From: Heyndrickxia sporothermodurans | Lineage (GTDB): Bacteria > Bacillota > Bacilli > Bacillales > Bacillaceae_C | Reading direction: 5' to 3' | Assembly (NCBI GenBank): GCA_016756695.1 | Contig: CP066701.1 | Span: 3,554,001-3,618,000, forward strand | Length of the DNA stretch: 64,000 nucleotides | Shown here: positions 39,713 through 50,575 of the stretch, piece after piece | Position numbering within the stretch: the stretch's first letter is position 1 | Layout: every line of letters begins with the position of its first letter | Translations under genes and position numbers: made by a program | The notes under the pieces: generated by a model | What the model saw: the letters and a program-made list of their open reading frames with translations, nothing else | Database searches by the model: none | What the model was told of the DNA's origin: nothing

Positions 39713-39856
39713 TTACTCTCCCTTAGTTTGCATTACCTGTGCATGCTGTCCAGACTTATCTTGCATTTGTTTACCTTTGTTGCCACCGAAGGATCGTGGC
39801 TGGGTTCCAATATGGTTTGGCACATAATATTTGCTTTTCTTATTTGGATTACTCAT
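39713..39856 (-). CDS. sspN: Small acid-soluble spore protein N
   Basis: A 47-aa minor SASP, too short for most gene callers. It begins [20 protein letters not shown] and continues [24 protein letters not shown] precedes two adjacent ATGs; I take the second (39856). It is 121 bp upstream of tlp on the same strand. Confidence 0.88.
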   Translation of the reverse strand: MSNPNKKSKYYVPNHIGTQPRSFGGNKGKQMQDKSGQHAQVMQTKGE

Positions 39857-39920
39857 CATAACTCCCCCTTTAGTTATAAGATTTGCAAATAAAGGCGGAT
39901 TATGAATGCAAAAAATCGGT

Positions 39921-40055
39921 TTATTTTGCTAATTTCATCGAATGCTTTTGCTCTAATTTTGTTTCGATTCTTTCTATTGCTTCTTGATCTTTTAGTAGTG
40001 CTTGTTTATTTTCTAATACTAAATCTGAAAAAGATTTTTTATTTGTTTTTCTCAT
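39921..40055 (-). CDS. FbpB-like small basic protein
   Basis: A 44-aa peptide, [20 protein letters not shown], then [18 protein letters not shown]. This is the pattern of Fur-regulated basic protein FbpB, thought to help small RNA FsrA repress iron-using proteins when iron is scarce. The start follows AATAAGGAG. A Fur-like half palindrome (GATAATTATTTT on the minus strand, ~40145) lies upstream. Aconitase, an FsrA-regulated iron enzyme in B. subtilis, is encoded ~0.9 kb upstream. A plus-strand ORF over this region is its shadow. Confidence 0.65.
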   Translation of the reverse strand: MRKTNKKSFSDLVLENKQALLKDQEAIERIETKLEQKHSMKLAK

Positions 40056-40175
40056 TGAATATTCTACTCCTTATTATTGTAAATTTCTTTTTTTATAGTA
40101 TGATCATAAAATTAAAAATTTATAATTGTTTTAGGCATTTATACAAAATAATTATCCATTTTTGCAAATTCTCAA

Positions 40176-40207
40176 CAAAAAAATAAACACCATTATAGGT
40201 GTTTATT
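40176..40207 (-). terminator. Terminator of yneN
   Basis: AATAAACACC / GGTGTTTATT stem followed by a T run on the minus strand. Confidence 0.8.
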
Positions 40208-40817
40208 GGGGATTAAGCATTTTTTTCAATTGATCTTCATTTAATTCTCCAATTTGTTTGTTTATAATAATGCCTTTCTCATTCAGTAAAAACGTTGTGG
40301 GAATAGCGATAACTTGGTAATTTTCATTAACTTTTCCTCTTTCATCAATAAGGATAGGAAAAGTTAATCCAAGTCTATTGACATACTTTTTCACATTTGC
40401 CCTAGGATCAATATTAATAGCAATGATATTTAAATCGCTTTTATGTTTAATAGAAAATTTTTCCAACAATGGCATTTCTGTTTTACAAGGCGTGCACCAT
40501 GTAGCAAAAAAATTGATAAGTGTTTTTTTGCCCTTTAGATCCGATAATTTCATCGTTTGTCCATCTAATGTATTTAATTGAAACATGGGAGCCTTTAATC
40601 CTATATTTAAACCTTCTTCAGGGTCCTGATCTGGTTCCTCAATTTGTGATGACATAATATCATTGTAGAGTTTGTCTAAAGCTTGATCGCTAGCAGCTGT
40701 CGGCAGTTTTTTTCCCTTTTGTACATTCTGATCTTCTTTATCTTTTTCAACTGCTTGTACAACCATAACACCGACTAAAATAAGAATAATGGCGAGTGGA
40801 ATGATCTTTTTTAACAT
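40203..40817 (-). CDS. yneN: Membrane-anchored thioredoxin-like protein YneN
   Basis: 204 aa. An N-terminal membrane helix (residues ~4-22) holds a TlpA/ResA-like thioredoxin domain outside (from ~72: LKAPMFQLNTLDGQTMKLSD). The active site WCTPC has Cys108 and Cys111; the cis-Pro follows in IAIPTTFLLN. It is a thiol-disulfide oxidoreductase at the outer face. It lies just downstream of citB, with a terminator between them. Confidence 0.9.
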   Translation of the reverse strand: MLKKIIPLAIILILVGVMVVQAVEKDKEDQNVQKGKKLPTAASDQALDKLYNDIMSSQIEEPDQDPEEGLNIGLKAPMFQLNTLDGQTMKLSDLKGKKTLINFFATWCTPCKTEMPLLEKFSIKHKSDLNIIAINIDPRANVKKYVNRLGLTFPILIDERGKVNENYQVIAIPTTFLLNEKGIIINKQIGELNEDQLKKMLNPQ

Positions 40818-40880
40818 GTCATCCTCCTATAATATGAAATCGTTTATTATATTATATGTAGGTGACTAAATATTAGTATG

Positions 40881-40916
40881 AAAAAACACACTCTGTAAGT
40901 AACAGAGTGTGTTTTT
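40881..40916 (-). terminator. Terminator of citB
   Basis: AAAAACACACTCTGT / ACAGAGTGTGTTTTT perfect 15-bp stem. Confidence 0.88.
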
Positions 40917-40925
40917 AGTAAACAA

Positions 40926-43637
40926 TTATGCTTGAAGTTTATCGCGAAGTACCATTTGAAGGATACCACCATGACGATAGTAATCAATTTCAACATCAGA
41001 GTCGAAACGTACTAATACTTCAAATTGTTTTTTGTTTCCTGCTTCGTCTGTAGCAGTAACAGTTAAAATATCGCGTGGTTTTACAGTTTCATCGATTTGC
41101 ACATCAATTGTTTCTTTTCCAGTTAAGCCAAGAGTATCGGCATTTTCACCATTTTTGAATTGAAGTGGAAGAACACCCATCAATACAAGGTTAGAGCGGT
41201 GAATACGTTCGAAGCTTTCTGCGATAACTGTTTTAATACCAAGAAGATTTGTTCCTTTAGCTGCCCAGTCACGAGATGAACCCATACCGTAATCTTTACC
41301 TGCTAGAACAACAAGACCAGTTCCATCTTCTTTGTATTTCATACATGCGTCATACATGGAAGTAACTTCATTTGTTGGCCAGTAAGTAGAGTAGCCACCT
41401 TCTGTTCCAGGAGCAATTTGGTTACGAATACGGATATTTGCAAATGTACCGCGCATCATTACTTCATGGTTACCACGACGGGAACCGTAAGAGTTAAATT
41501 CACGAGGTTCAACACCTTTTTCACGCAAGTATTTACCTGCAGGTGTATCTTTACCGATTGCACCAGCTGGTGAAATATGGTCAGTTGTAACTGAATCACC
41601 AAATTTACCTACTACACGCATTCCAGTTAAAGGTTTTACTTCTTCTGGGTTTGGTGAAAGGTTTTCAAAGAATGGTGGGTTCGCAATATACGTTGACTCT
41701 TCATCCCAAGTGTACAATGGTTCATTGCTTGTTTTAATTTCGTTCCAGCGTTCATTATCAGCGAATACATTTTCATATTCTTTACGGAATAATTCAGGTG
41801 TAACGCTTTGTTTAACCGCTTCATTAACTTCTTCAGTTGTTGGCCAGATGTCTTTCATGAATACATCATTGCCATCTTTATCTTTTCCGATTGGATCGTT
41901 TACAAGGTCAATATTTACTGTTCCAGCTAACGCATATGCCACTACAAGTGGTGGTGATGCTAAATAGTTAGCTTTTACAAGTGGGTGAATACGGCCTTCA
42001 AAGTTACGGTTACCGGAAAGAACTGAAGTAACGAGTAGATCATTTTCAGCAATTGTTTTTTCAATTTCATCTTTAAGTGGTCCAGAGTTACCAATACAAG
42101 TTGTACAACCATATCCAACAAGGTTAAAACCAAGTTGATCGAGGTAACCTAATAAACCGGAATCTCTTAAATAACCAGTAACAACTTTAGAACCAGGTGC
42201 TAGAGAAGTTTTTACATATTTAGGAACTTCTAAGCCTTTTTCTACCGCTTTTTTCGCAACTAAGCCCGCTCCTAACATAACGTAAGGGTTAGAAGTATTT
42301 GTACAGCTTGTAATTGCAGCAATAGCAACGGCACCAGTTTTCATTGTTGATTGATCACCATTAGTAAATGTAACTACTGCTTCTTTATCGATTTCCGATT
42401 CTTTTAATCCAAATCCTTGATTTCCAACAGGTGCAGTTAATGCATCTTGAAATGCTTTTTGCATTTTAGATAATGGAATTAAGTCTTGTGGACGTTTTGG
42501 ACCTGAAAGATTTGCTTCGATTTCAGATAGGTTGATTTCAACAACATCTGTATAGACTGGTTCTTCGTTTTCTGGAGTAAAGAACATATTGTTTTCTTGT
42601 AAATATTTCTCAACAAGTTTGATGTGTTCTTCTGGACGTCCAGTTAAACGTAAGTATGCCAAGCTTTCAGCATCCACTGGGAAGAAACCACAAGTAGCAC
42701 CGTATTCAGGAGCCATGTTAGCAATTGTTGCACGGTCAGCAAGCGGTAATACTGCTACACCAGGACCGAAGAACTCAACAAATTTACCTACTACACCTTT
42801 TTGGCGAAGTACTTGTGTTACTTTTAAAGCTAGGTCAGTAGCAGTTGCTCCGTTTGGAAGTTCACCAGTTAGTTTTACACCGATTACTTCCGGAATTGGG
42901 AAGTATGAAGGTTGTCCAAGCATTCCTGCTTCCGCTTCAATACCACCAACACCCCAACCGAGTACACCGATACCATTAATCATTGTTGTATGAGAGTCAG
43001 TACCTACTAAAGTATCAGGGAATGCTTCAAAATCGCCTTCAGTTGTTTCAATTGCATGAACAACACTAGCTAAATACTCTAAGTTAACTTGGTGAACGAT
43101 ACCAGTTGCTGGTGGAACCGCACGATAATTATCGAACGCTTTAGTAGCCCAGCTTAGGAATTGATAACGCTCAGCGTTACGTTCAAATTCGAAATCCATA
43201 TTTGCTTTTAACGCATCAGGAGTACCATATTTATCAACCTGTACTGAGTGGTCAATAACAAGGTCTACTGGAATTTCCGGATTAATTTTATCAGGATTTC
43301 CACCTAAATCAGCCATTGCTTTACGTAAAGACGCAAGATCAACTACTGCTGGAACACCAGTGAAATCTTGAAGAATAACACGAGAAGGTTTGAATGGTAC
43401 TTCTGCATCTTTAACTTCTTCAGATCCCCATTTTGCTAAATTTTCAACATGTTCTTTTGTAATTACACGGCCATCCAGTTGGCGAATTACAGATTCTAAT
43501 AATACTTTTACGGAATATGGTAAGCGTGAAACTTTCGCAATACCAGCTTCTTCAAGAGCCGCAAGACGATAATAATGATAACGTTTGCCTTCTAAGTCAA
43601 AAGAAGTACGTGCGTTAAAAACGTCATTTTTAGCCAC
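40926..43637 (-). CDS. citB: Aconitate hydratase
   Basis: A 903-aa aconitase A of the TCA cycle, which interconverts citrate and isocitrate using a 4Fe-4S cluster. Cluster cysteines appear in [10 protein letters not shown] and [11 protein letters not shown]. Substrate-binding motifs include [20 protein letters not shown] and, in the swivel domain, [14 protein letters not shown] and [10 protein letters not shown]. The start is GTG 43637 (GCTAAAAATGAC follows), chosen for AAAGGGGGAATC at ideal spacing. In B. subtilis the apo-protein also binds RNA. A CcpC-type dyad lies upstream. Confidence 0.97.
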   Translation of the reverse strand: MAKNDVFNARTSFDLEGKRYHYYRLAALEEAGIAKVSRLPYSVKVLLESVIRQLDGRVITKEHVENLAKWGSEEVKDAEVPFKPSRVILQDFTGVPAVVDLASLRKAMADLGGNPDKINPEIPVDLVIDHSVQVDKYGTPDALKANMDFEFERNAERYQFLSWATKAFDNYRAVPPATGIVHQVNLEYLASVVHAIETTEGDFEAFPDTLVGTDSHTTMINGIGVLGWGVGGIEAEAGMLGQPSYFPIPEVIGVKLTGELPNGATATDLALKVTQVLRQKGVVGKFVEFFGPGVAVLPLADRATIANMAPEYGATCGFFPVDAESLAYLRLTGRPEEHIKLVEKYLQENNMFFTPENEEPVYTDVVEINLSEIEANLSGPKRPQDLIPLSKMQKAFQDALTAPVGNQGFGLKESEIDKEAVVTFTNGDQSTMKTGAVAIAAITSCTNTSNPYVMLGAGLVAKKAVEKGLEVPKYVKTSLAPGSKVVTGYLRDSGLLGYLDQLGFNLVGYGCTTCIGNSGPLKDEIEKTIAENDLLVTSVLSGNRNFEGRIHPLVKANYLASPPLVVAYALAGTVNIDLVNDPIGKDKDGNDVFMKDIWPTTEEVNEAVKQSVTPELFRKEYENVFADNERWNEIKTSNEPLYTWDEESTYIANPPFFENLSPNPEEVKPLTGMRVVGKFGDSVTTDHISPAGAIGKDTPAGKYLREKGVEPREFNSYGSRRGNHEVMMRGTFANIRIRNQIAPGTEGGYSTYWPTNEVTSMYDACMKYKEDGTGLVVLAGKDYGMGSSRDWAAKGTNLLGIKTVIAESFERIHRSNLVLMGVLPLQFKNGENADTLGLTGKETIDVQIDETVKPRDILTVTATDEAGNKKQFEVLVRFDSDVEIDYYRHGGILQMVLRDKLQA

Positions 43638-43748
43638 CCGAGATTCCCCCTTTTCCAAAAATTGTCATAATCAATTAGCATTTTGACGAAAAGCTCGAAT
43701 GTTGTTCCCTCACTTTTCACACATTAACATCTTAATACAAGAAATTAC

Positions 43749-43795
43749 ATAAGTAAATAAAAAGAATGTTATCGTCTTTCATAAGTAAATCTTAT
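43749..43795 (-). promoter_or_regulatory. CcpC-like operator in the citB promoter region
   Basis: ATAAGTAAATCTTAT (43781-43795) is a full ATAA-N7-TTAT dyad. A second ATAAGTAAATAA (43749-43760) is a half site closer to citB. B. subtilis CcpC represses citB through just such a full dyad plus a half site. A TTTACT-N17-TAAGAT promoter candidate overlaps the half site on the minus strand. Confidence 0.6.
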
Positions 43796-43914
43796 TGGAC
43801 CTATTTGAATACTTTTATAGTTTTTCACTAAGTCCACATTAATATGATTCATTTGAAATTTTGGCAGATTATTTTGCTATTTGTTTGTATGAGTGCAATT
43901 TTTAATTTATATCA

Positions 43915-44724
43915 TCAGTTACGATGAAAGGATCCCATAACCTCAGTTGTTTCAGTAATATTTACAAATGCATCCGGATCAGTATCTTTTATCAATGACT
44001 TAACATCCGTTAATTGGTATCGAGTGATGACTGTCATTAATATTTTTCGATTCTCTCCTGAATATGCTCCTTCCCCATCAATTAATGTGATTCCGCGATA
44101 TACACTTGAAAGGAGCTTTTCTTTCATTTCTTTCCCTTTATTCGTAACAATCATTAAAGTTAATTTGATATGCTTTGTATGAATTGTATCTACTACTTTT
44201 CCAGTTGCATAAATAGCAACCATTGTATTTAAAGCAGCATCCCAGCTAAAAATAAATCCGGAGACTAACACGACAACGGCATTCATTGCTGACAATATTG
44301 CGCCTAATGGAAAATCCTTTTTTTGGTTTAATAACATAGCTAAAATGTCAAAACCACCAGAAGAACCTGAAACACGAAAAATCAGACCGATACCAACTCC
44401 TGTTAAAACCCCGCCAAATAAAGAAGATAAAATAGGTTCCGTAGATACCTGTCTAATTGGAACAACATATAATCCTATTGAAATAACAACTACGGAGAGA
44501 ATGGTATAGAAAATAAAACGTTTGCCAAGTTTAAAAACTCCTAGAATAAGTAACGGAAGATTAAGTACAAAATTTAATATTCCAGTATTGATTGGAGTTA
44601 TTAATCCTAACATAATAGCAATCCCACTTAGTCCACTGCTTAGTATTTCATGCGGAATGAGAAAAAAATTATAGGCCACACTCACGATTAATGACCCGAT
44701 GATAATAGTAAGTATTCTATTCAT
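43915..44724 (-). CDS. YitT-family membrane protein
   Basis: 269 aa. Five N-terminal membrane helices (e.g. ILTIIIGSLIVSVAYNFFLI, GLSGIAIMLGL) are followed by a cytosolic DUF2179 domain (from ~185, IVTNKGKEMKEKLLSSVYRG; GEGAYSGENRKILMTVITRY). This is the YitT/YpjC/YqfU architecture of Bacillus, of unknown transport role. It is inserted between citB and sspO, which are neighbours in B. subtilis. Confidence 0.88.
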   Translation of the reverse strand: MNRILTIIIGSLIVSVAYNFFLIPHEILSSGLSGIAIMLGLITPINTGILNFVLNLPLLILGVFKLGKRFIFYTILSVVVISIGLYVVPIRQVSTEPILSSLFGGVLTGVGIGLIFRVSGSSGGFDILAMLLNQKKDFPLGAILSAMNAVVVLVSGFIFSWDAALNTMVAIYATGKVVDTIHTKHIKLTLMIVTNKGKEMKEKLLSSVYRGITLIDGEGAYSGENRKILMTVITRYQLTDVKSLIKDTDPDAFVNITETTEVMGSFHRN

Positions 44725-44884
44725 AACCCAACCCCTTTTTAAACAAAGTTTCTATTACGTTGATTATAGTTGAGAAATAAAGAAATAAAGATAAAATAGT
44801 TTTTTCAGAAATTCCGGTCAATTGTTTCAACAAGAGTATTTTCATTAATGAATGCAAAGAATAATAGTGGAGGTGAAGTAGCCA

Positions 44885-45034
44885 ATGGTAAAAAGAAAAG
44901 CAAATCACATTATTCCAGGTATGAATGCAGCAAAAGCTCAAGGAAAAGGAACGGGATACAATGAGGAAATGTCAAATGAACCGTTAACTGAAGAGCAAAA
45001 ACAAAACAATAAGAAACGTAAGAAAAACCAATAA
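44885..45034 (+). CDS. sspO: Small acid-soluble spore protein O
   Basis: 49 aa, [20 protein letters not shown] followed by [18 protein letters not shown], matching SspO (CotK). It starts behind GGAGGTGAAG. Expressed in the forespore in B. subtilis. Terminated by a strong hairpin shared with the opposite strand. Confidence 0.93.
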   Translation: MVKRKANHIIPGMNAAKAQGKGTGYNEEMSNEPLTEEQKQNNKKRKKNQ

Positions 45035-45061
45035 AAAAACTCGCTTTCGGCGAGTTTTTTA
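45034..45061. terminator. Bidirectional terminator after sspO
   Basis: AAAAAACTCGC / GCGAGTTTTTT stem with a 4-nt loop between convergent genes. Confidence 0.88.
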
Positions 45062-45316
45062 TTCTAAATTTACCTCATTTACTATTTGCTCGATATCGGA
45101 AAGATATTTTTCTAATTGTTGACGTTGCGTTTCGCTAGCAACTTCCATTGCATTTTCAATTTGTTGATAGGTTTCGTTCACCTCTTGTTTTAAGTGCTTT
45201 AATTGTTGACCATAAGAGGCATCATCTTGGACCAAATTATTATATACATCGTCTAATTGCTTCATTCCTTGTTGTGCTGCTTGGAAAGCTTGCTGTTTAT
45301 TTTTATGATATGGCAT
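45059..45316 (-). CDS. Hypothetical coiled-coil protein, 85 aa
   Basis: Gln/Glu-rich helical protein (MPYHKNKQQAFQAAQQGMKQ, then LKHLKQEVNETYQQIENAME). The start at 45316 follows AAAAGGAG; a Met six codons earlier overlaps that site. It lies between sspO and sspP, so expression during sporulation is plausible but unproven. No family recognised. Confidence 0.7.
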   Translation of the reverse strand: MPYHKNKQQAFQAAQQGMKQLDDVYNNLVQDDASYGQQLKHLKQEVNETYQQIENAMEVASETQRQQLEKYLSDIEQIVNEVNLE

Positions 45317-45378
45317 GATTTTTCTCCTTTTCAAAGATTATTGATACTTATATTGCTCTTACTTTTTATAATTTATAC

Positions 45379-45408
45379 CGTATAAAGAGTAACGAATAGC
45401 ACATTCTA
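45379..45408 (+). promoter_or_regulatory. Candidate sigma-G promoter of sspP
   Basis: CGTATA, 17 bp, CATTCTA: fits the forespore sigma-G consensus (-35 TGAATA-like, -10 CATNNTA). It ends 22 bp before the sspP start codon. Confidence 0.5.
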
Positions 45409-45430
45409 TGAAAAGGGAGGGATTTATTTT

Positions 45431-45562
45431 ATGGCTAATAAAAACGATGCAAAAGCATTAAGAAAAAATTCTTCCGGACAACCGGAACCATTAAGTGGAT
45501 CAAAGAAAGTAAAAAACCGCAATCACACAAGACAAAAACATAATCAGGGACATGATATGTAA
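45431..45562 (+). CDS. sspP: Small acid-soluble spore protein P
   Basis: 43 aa, [20 protein letters not shown], then [18 protein letters not shown], matching SspP (CotL). The site AAGGGAGGG lies upstream. Below the usual gene-calling size limit. Hairpin AGGCACTAGG/CCTAGTGCCT follows at 45567-45590. Confidence 0.9.
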   Translation: MANKNDAKALRKNSSGQPEPLSGSKKVKNRNHTRQKHNQGHDM

Positions 45563-45609
45563 CCAAAGGCACTAGGTTTCCTAGTGCCTATGATTTGTTC
45601 ACTCAAAAA

Positions 45610-45635
45610 GTTTAAACATCTCCCTTAATGGTAAT
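45610..45635 (+). promoter_or_regulatory. Candidate sigma-B promoter
   Basis: GTTTAA, 14 bp, GGTAAT: close to the general-stress consensus GTTTAA-N12-14-GGGTAT, about 50 bp before a GlsB-type stress gene. Confidence 0.45.
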
Positions 45636-45686
45636 AGTATAGAACAAGTTAATAAATGAGAATAAACAATTGACAAGGAGGATAAA

Positions 45687-45938
45687 ATGATGAGTTTTAT
45701 TTTTTATTTAATTGTTGGTGGTATTATCGGATGGATAGCAGGATTAATTTTAGGTAAAGATATACCGGGTGGAATTATTGGAAATATTATTGCCGGTATA
45801 ATCGGTGCTTGGCTTGGTGGGCTTCTACTAGGAGACTTCGGTCCGACGATTGCTGGTATTGCATTGATTCCGGCATTGATTGGTGCAGTTATCGTCGTTT
45901 TCATTGTAAGCTTAATTTTAAGAAGTATAAGGAAATGA
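45687..45938 (+). CDS. GlsB/YeaQ/YmgE-family stress membrane protein
   Basis: 83 aa, three membrane helices rich in Gly (IVGGIIGWIAGLILGKDIPG, GIIGNIIAGIIGAWLGGLLL), the classic transglycosylase-associated/GlsB fold. It starts behind ACAAGGAGG. Such proteins are general stress genes in many bacteria; a sigma-B-like promoter upstream fits this. The minus-strand ORF across it is a shadow. Confidence 0.9.
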   Translation: MMSFIFYLIVGGIIGWIAGLILGKDIPGGIIGNIIAGIIGAWLGGLLLGDFGPTIAGIALIPALIGAVIVVFIVSLILRSIRK

Positions 45939-45940
45939 AT

Positions 45941-45973
45941 GTAAAATAGGGAGATAATTTCTCCCTATTTTAC
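45941..45973. terminator. Bidirectional terminator
   Basis: GTAAAATAGGGAGA / TCTCCCTATTTTAC perfect 14-bp stem between convergent genes. Confidence 0.88.
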
Positions 45974-45990
45974 ATTTTCGTTCATGATTG

Positions 45991-46608
45991 CTAATACGCT
46001 TTTTTATAAAGGGTAATATAGTGCATAACATCCTTTACATATTGTTCACTATGGTTGTATGAAAAAATCGCTTTTTTTAATTTTCCATTTGCTGCGCCAT
46101 TTTGAGATAAATAATTTGCCGCACTAAAGATTGCATCTTCGTCATTCCATACGTCCGCTTTTCCATCACCATTAGCATCGACACCATATCCCCCATATTT
46201 TTTAATCATTTTCGGATCTTCCTTTTCGCTTTTCGAAAATTTCCCTTTTCCGTTTCCTTCACAGGATGGATGGCTCCAGCCAACAAACGTGCACGGCATA
46301 AATTGCATCGGACCTTCTGCACCAACGGGCGAAATCATTGGATTCATTGTTGAAAATCTTGTTTCGACTCTATGGTGTGCAGCAAGTACATACCAAGGGA
46401 CTCCATATTTCTTTTCGGCCGCTTTATAAATAGGAATGAATTTTTCGGGAATTAAATAACCGTCAATCTCCAGCTTTTTTGGTTCTTTTATTTCATAATG
46501 CACAATACAATATAAGGATAGTACTATAATTGGAACAAGTAACAGTATGAATGGTGATTGCCTTTTCACCTTTCTTTTTTTATACTTTTTACCTTTCTTT
46601 TGTTTCAT
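45991..46608 (-). CDS. Membrane-anchored lytic transglycosylase
   Basis: 205 aa, start at 46608 behind AAAGGAAAT. Very basic N-terminus, one membrane helix (~18-37), then an SLT domain: AAEKKYGVPWYVLAAHHRVE with probable catalytic Glu, RFSTMNPMISPVGAEGPMQFMP, and ANYLSQNGA. The insertion DANGDGKADVWNDEDAIFSA is typical of MltB/SleB-like bacterial lytic enzymes that cut peptidoglycan to anhydromuropeptides. It acts outside the membrane. Confidence 0.88.
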   Translation of the reverse strand: MKQKKGKKYKKRKVKRQSPFILLLVPIIVLSLYCIVHYEIKEPKKLEIDGYLIPEKFIPIYKAAEKKYGVPWYVLAAHHRVETRFSTMNPMISPVGAEGPMQFMPCTFVGWSHPSCEGNGKGKFSKSEKEDPKMIKKYGGYGVDANGDGKADVWNDEDAIFSAANYLSQNGAANGKLKKAIFSYNHSEQYVKDVMHYITLYKKAY

Positions 46609-46726
46609 TAAGAGAAAATTTCCTTTCAAAAAATAAAATGACATAACTATCTACTATACCAATTATACATAAATATTATTTCCTAATAAAAGAATTGATA
46701 GATTATCTTTAGGATAAAACAAAAAA

Positions 46727-46745
46727 CCTACATCTAAATGCAGGT
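46727..46745 (-). terminator. Terminator of the DUF1641 gene
   Basis: ACCTaCAT / ATGcAGGT stem (one mismatch); a TTTTTTG tract follows on the minus strand. Confidence 0.6.
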
Positions 46746-46758
46746 AGATAAAAAATAT

Positions 46759-47121
46759 TTATAAACTTTTTCCCATTCCTTTTAGAAATGCCAATAAAAA
46801 AGTTATTGCCCGATTAATGTCCGGGTCTTTCATTAGCTTCATCAATTGAAAAGTATTAAGTTCTTTTCCTGCGTTTAGTGATTCCATACTTGATTCAACA
46901 CCTTTTTTTATTCCATTTGTAATCTTTCCAATTTCAGTTGAGTCATTATTGTCATTTTTAGTAAGAATAGCAGTGATCACAGGAAGAATATTTTTTTCTT
47001 TTAATACTTTAATGATTTCGACAAGATCATAAAGATCTTCTTTGTGATTCAAAAGTTCTTTATCAAAAAGTTCATGAGAATTCCCTCTTACCTTATTATT
47101 AATGACTGCTTTCCCCATCAT
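46759..47121 (-). CDS. DUF1641 protein (YjgD/YrhD-like)
   Basis: 120 aa. The motif ELLNHKEDLYDLVEIIKVLK and the tail MKLMKDPDINRAITFLLAFL are typical of DUF1641, small proteins encoded beside formate dehydrogenase in B. subtilis (YrhD, YjgD). No dehydrogenase gene lies here. Function unknown. The start is uncertain (no strong Shine-Dalgarno sequence). Confidence 0.8.
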   Translation of the reverse strand: MMGKAVINNKVRGNSHELFDKELLNHKEDLYDLVEIIKVLKEKNILPVITAILTKNDNNDSTEIGKITNGIKKGVESSMESLNAGKELNTFQLMKLMKDPDINRAITFLLAFLKGMGKSL

Positions 47122-47513
47122 TTCACCATGCTTTCATAAAATTAGTAATTTTATATCTTATGCCGGTGCCTATCACAAAATGTATCTTACTTAAAAATAA
47201 AAAGACCTAGGATTTTCCCTGGATTTTTTAGTCATCTCATTTTTAGGTACAAATTCAAAAATTTCTTTACTTTCAAATGTATGGCTAAGCGATTCAACCA
47301 ATCGTAATAATCAATCCATTTGTTTGACTAAGTACAGAAGGTAATTTAATAGGAAACAGGAGGAAAGAGCAGGAATATTAAGAATTCTACTTATAAAGTT
47401 CATGCAATTATTTCTTTACGTACTTTACAAACTGAATATTAAGGAATTTCGCGTTTGTTTAGAGGATTGTTTATTCGTTACACTTAATAAGTGTTAAAAA
47501 AAAGGAGGACAAC
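47122..47513 (+). promoter_or_regulatory. opuA control region with a 7-1-7 palindrome
   Basis: A 392-bp gene-free region upstream of opuAA. The perfect dyad ACACTTA-A-TAAGTGT (47480-47494) sits directly before the opuAA Shine-Dalgarno sequence (AAAGGAGG). Its placement would block transcription or translation if bound. OpuA-type operons are controlled by GbsR/OpcR MarR-like repressors in Bacillus; assignment here is inference. I see no ORF in the rest. Confidence 0.5.
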
Positions 47514-48767
47514 ATGACTAGTGAAAACCCAAAAATAAAAATTGATGTGAAAAATGTTACAAAAGTTTTCGGTAAACATCCGAAAAAAGCTTTACATTTT
47601 TTATCAGAAGGAAAAACGAAACATGAAATTTTAAAAGCGACTGGTGCAACCGTTGGTGTTAACCAAGCAAACTTCCAAGTTTTTGATGGTGAAATATTTG
47701 TCATTATGGGACTTTCCGGTAGTGGTAAATCAACCTTAGTTCGTTTATTAAATCGATTGATTGAACCAACTTCGGGAGAAATATTACTCGATAATGAAAA
47801 TGTAACGCAAATGAATAAAGACCAATTACGTGCTATTCGTCGTAAAAAAATAAGTATGGTATTTCAAAAATTTGCTCTCCTCCCTCATCGTACAATTCTC
47901 CAAAATACTGAATATGGATTAGAGATTCAAGGAGTAGAAAAATCAAAAAGAGAAAAAACGGCAATGGAATCCCTTAAGCTGGTCGGATTAGAAGGCTATG
48001 AAAATCAATACCCCGATCAATTGAGTGGTGGAATGCAGCAGCGTGTAGGTCTTGCAAGAGCATTGGCGAATAATCCAGATATTTTATTAATGGATGAAGC
48101 GTTTAGTGCATTAGATCCGCTAATTAGAAAAGATATGCAAGATGAATTACTTGAACTGCATAATACTGTTGGAAAAACGATTGTATTTATTACACACGAT
48201 TTAGATGAAGCCCTTCGAATCGGTGATCGTATTGCATTAATGAAGGATGGCTCTATTGTACAAATAGGAACACCCGAAGAAATTTTAATGAATCCTTCGA
48301 ATGAATATGTCGAACGCTTCGTTGAAGATGTAGATTTTTCCAAAGTGTTAACAGCTGGACACATTATGAAACGTGCAGAAACCGTACAAGTTGAAAAAGG
48401 ACCAAGAGTCGCCTTAACACTTATGAAAAATCTAGGAATCTCTTCGATCTATGTAGTTGATAAACAAAATCGACTACTAGGCGCTGTTACCGCTCAAATA
48501 GCTCGAGAAGCTGTTGAAATGGGTAAAACCTTGCACGAAGTTCTTCAACGTAATATTACCACTGTTCAGGAAGAAACTTTATTAATGGATATGTTCGAAA
48601 TGGTTTCAACAGCACAGATACCTATTGCGGTAGTAGATGAAAAAGAACGAATGAAAGGGATTGTTATAAAAGGTGCCTTAATCGGTGCACTTGCTGGAAA
48701 TGACACATACATTCATTCATCTGAAACATATGAAACAATTGATCCTTCTTTAAGGGAGGTGAATTAA
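47514..48767 (+). CDS. opuAA: Glycine betaine ABC transporter ATPase OpuAA
   Basis: 417 aa, as in B. subtilis OpuAA (418). Walker A GLSGSGKST at residues 66-74; Q-loop FQKFALLPHRT; signature LSGGMQQR; Walker B ILLMDEAFSALD; then a C-terminal tandem CBS domain (~280-400, GHIMKRAETVQVEKG, LGISSIYVVDKQNRL, AQIPIAVVDEKERM) that senses ionic strength or c-di-AMP in related transporters. Powers uptake of the osmoprotectant glycine betaine. First gene of opuAA-AB-AC; opuAB starts at the next base. Confidence 0.96.
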   Translation: MTSENPKIKIDVKNVTKVFGKHPKKALHFLSEGKTKHEILKATGATVGVNQANFQVFDGEIFVIMGLSGSGKSTLVRLLNRLIEPTSGEILLDNENVTQMNKDQLRAIRRKKISMVFQKFALLPHRTILQNTEYGLEIQGVEKSKREKTAMESLKLVGLEGYENQYPDQLSGGMQQRVGLARALANNPDILLMDEAFSALDPLIRKDMQDELLELHNTVGKTIVFITHDLDEALRIGDRIALMKDGSIVQIGTPEEILMNPSNEYVERFVEDVDFSKVLTAGHIMKRAETVQVEKGPRVALTLMKNLGISSIYVVDKQNRLLGAVTAQIAREAVEMGKTLHEVLQRNITTVQEETLLMDMFEMVSTAQIPIAVVDEKERMKGIVIKGALIGALAGNDTYIHSSETYETIDPSLREVN

Positions 48768-50498
<1,731 letters not shown>

Positions 50499-50500
<2 letters not shown>

Positions 50501-50526
50501 AACAGCCTTGGGGCTGTTTTATTTTT
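50499..50526 (+). terminator. Terminator of opuA
   Basis: AAAACAGCC / GGCTGTTTT stem followed by ATTTTTTG. Confidence 0.85.
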
Positions 50527-50575
50527 TGTTGAATTTGTTTTTATGGGAATACTACTACGCAAAGGAGGGAAAATC

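Noticed and set aside
39902-40186. 94-aa hydrophobic plus-strand ORF
   Set aside because: It overlaps the FbpB-like minus-strand gene; its hydrophobicity comes from reading A-rich coding sequence backwards.
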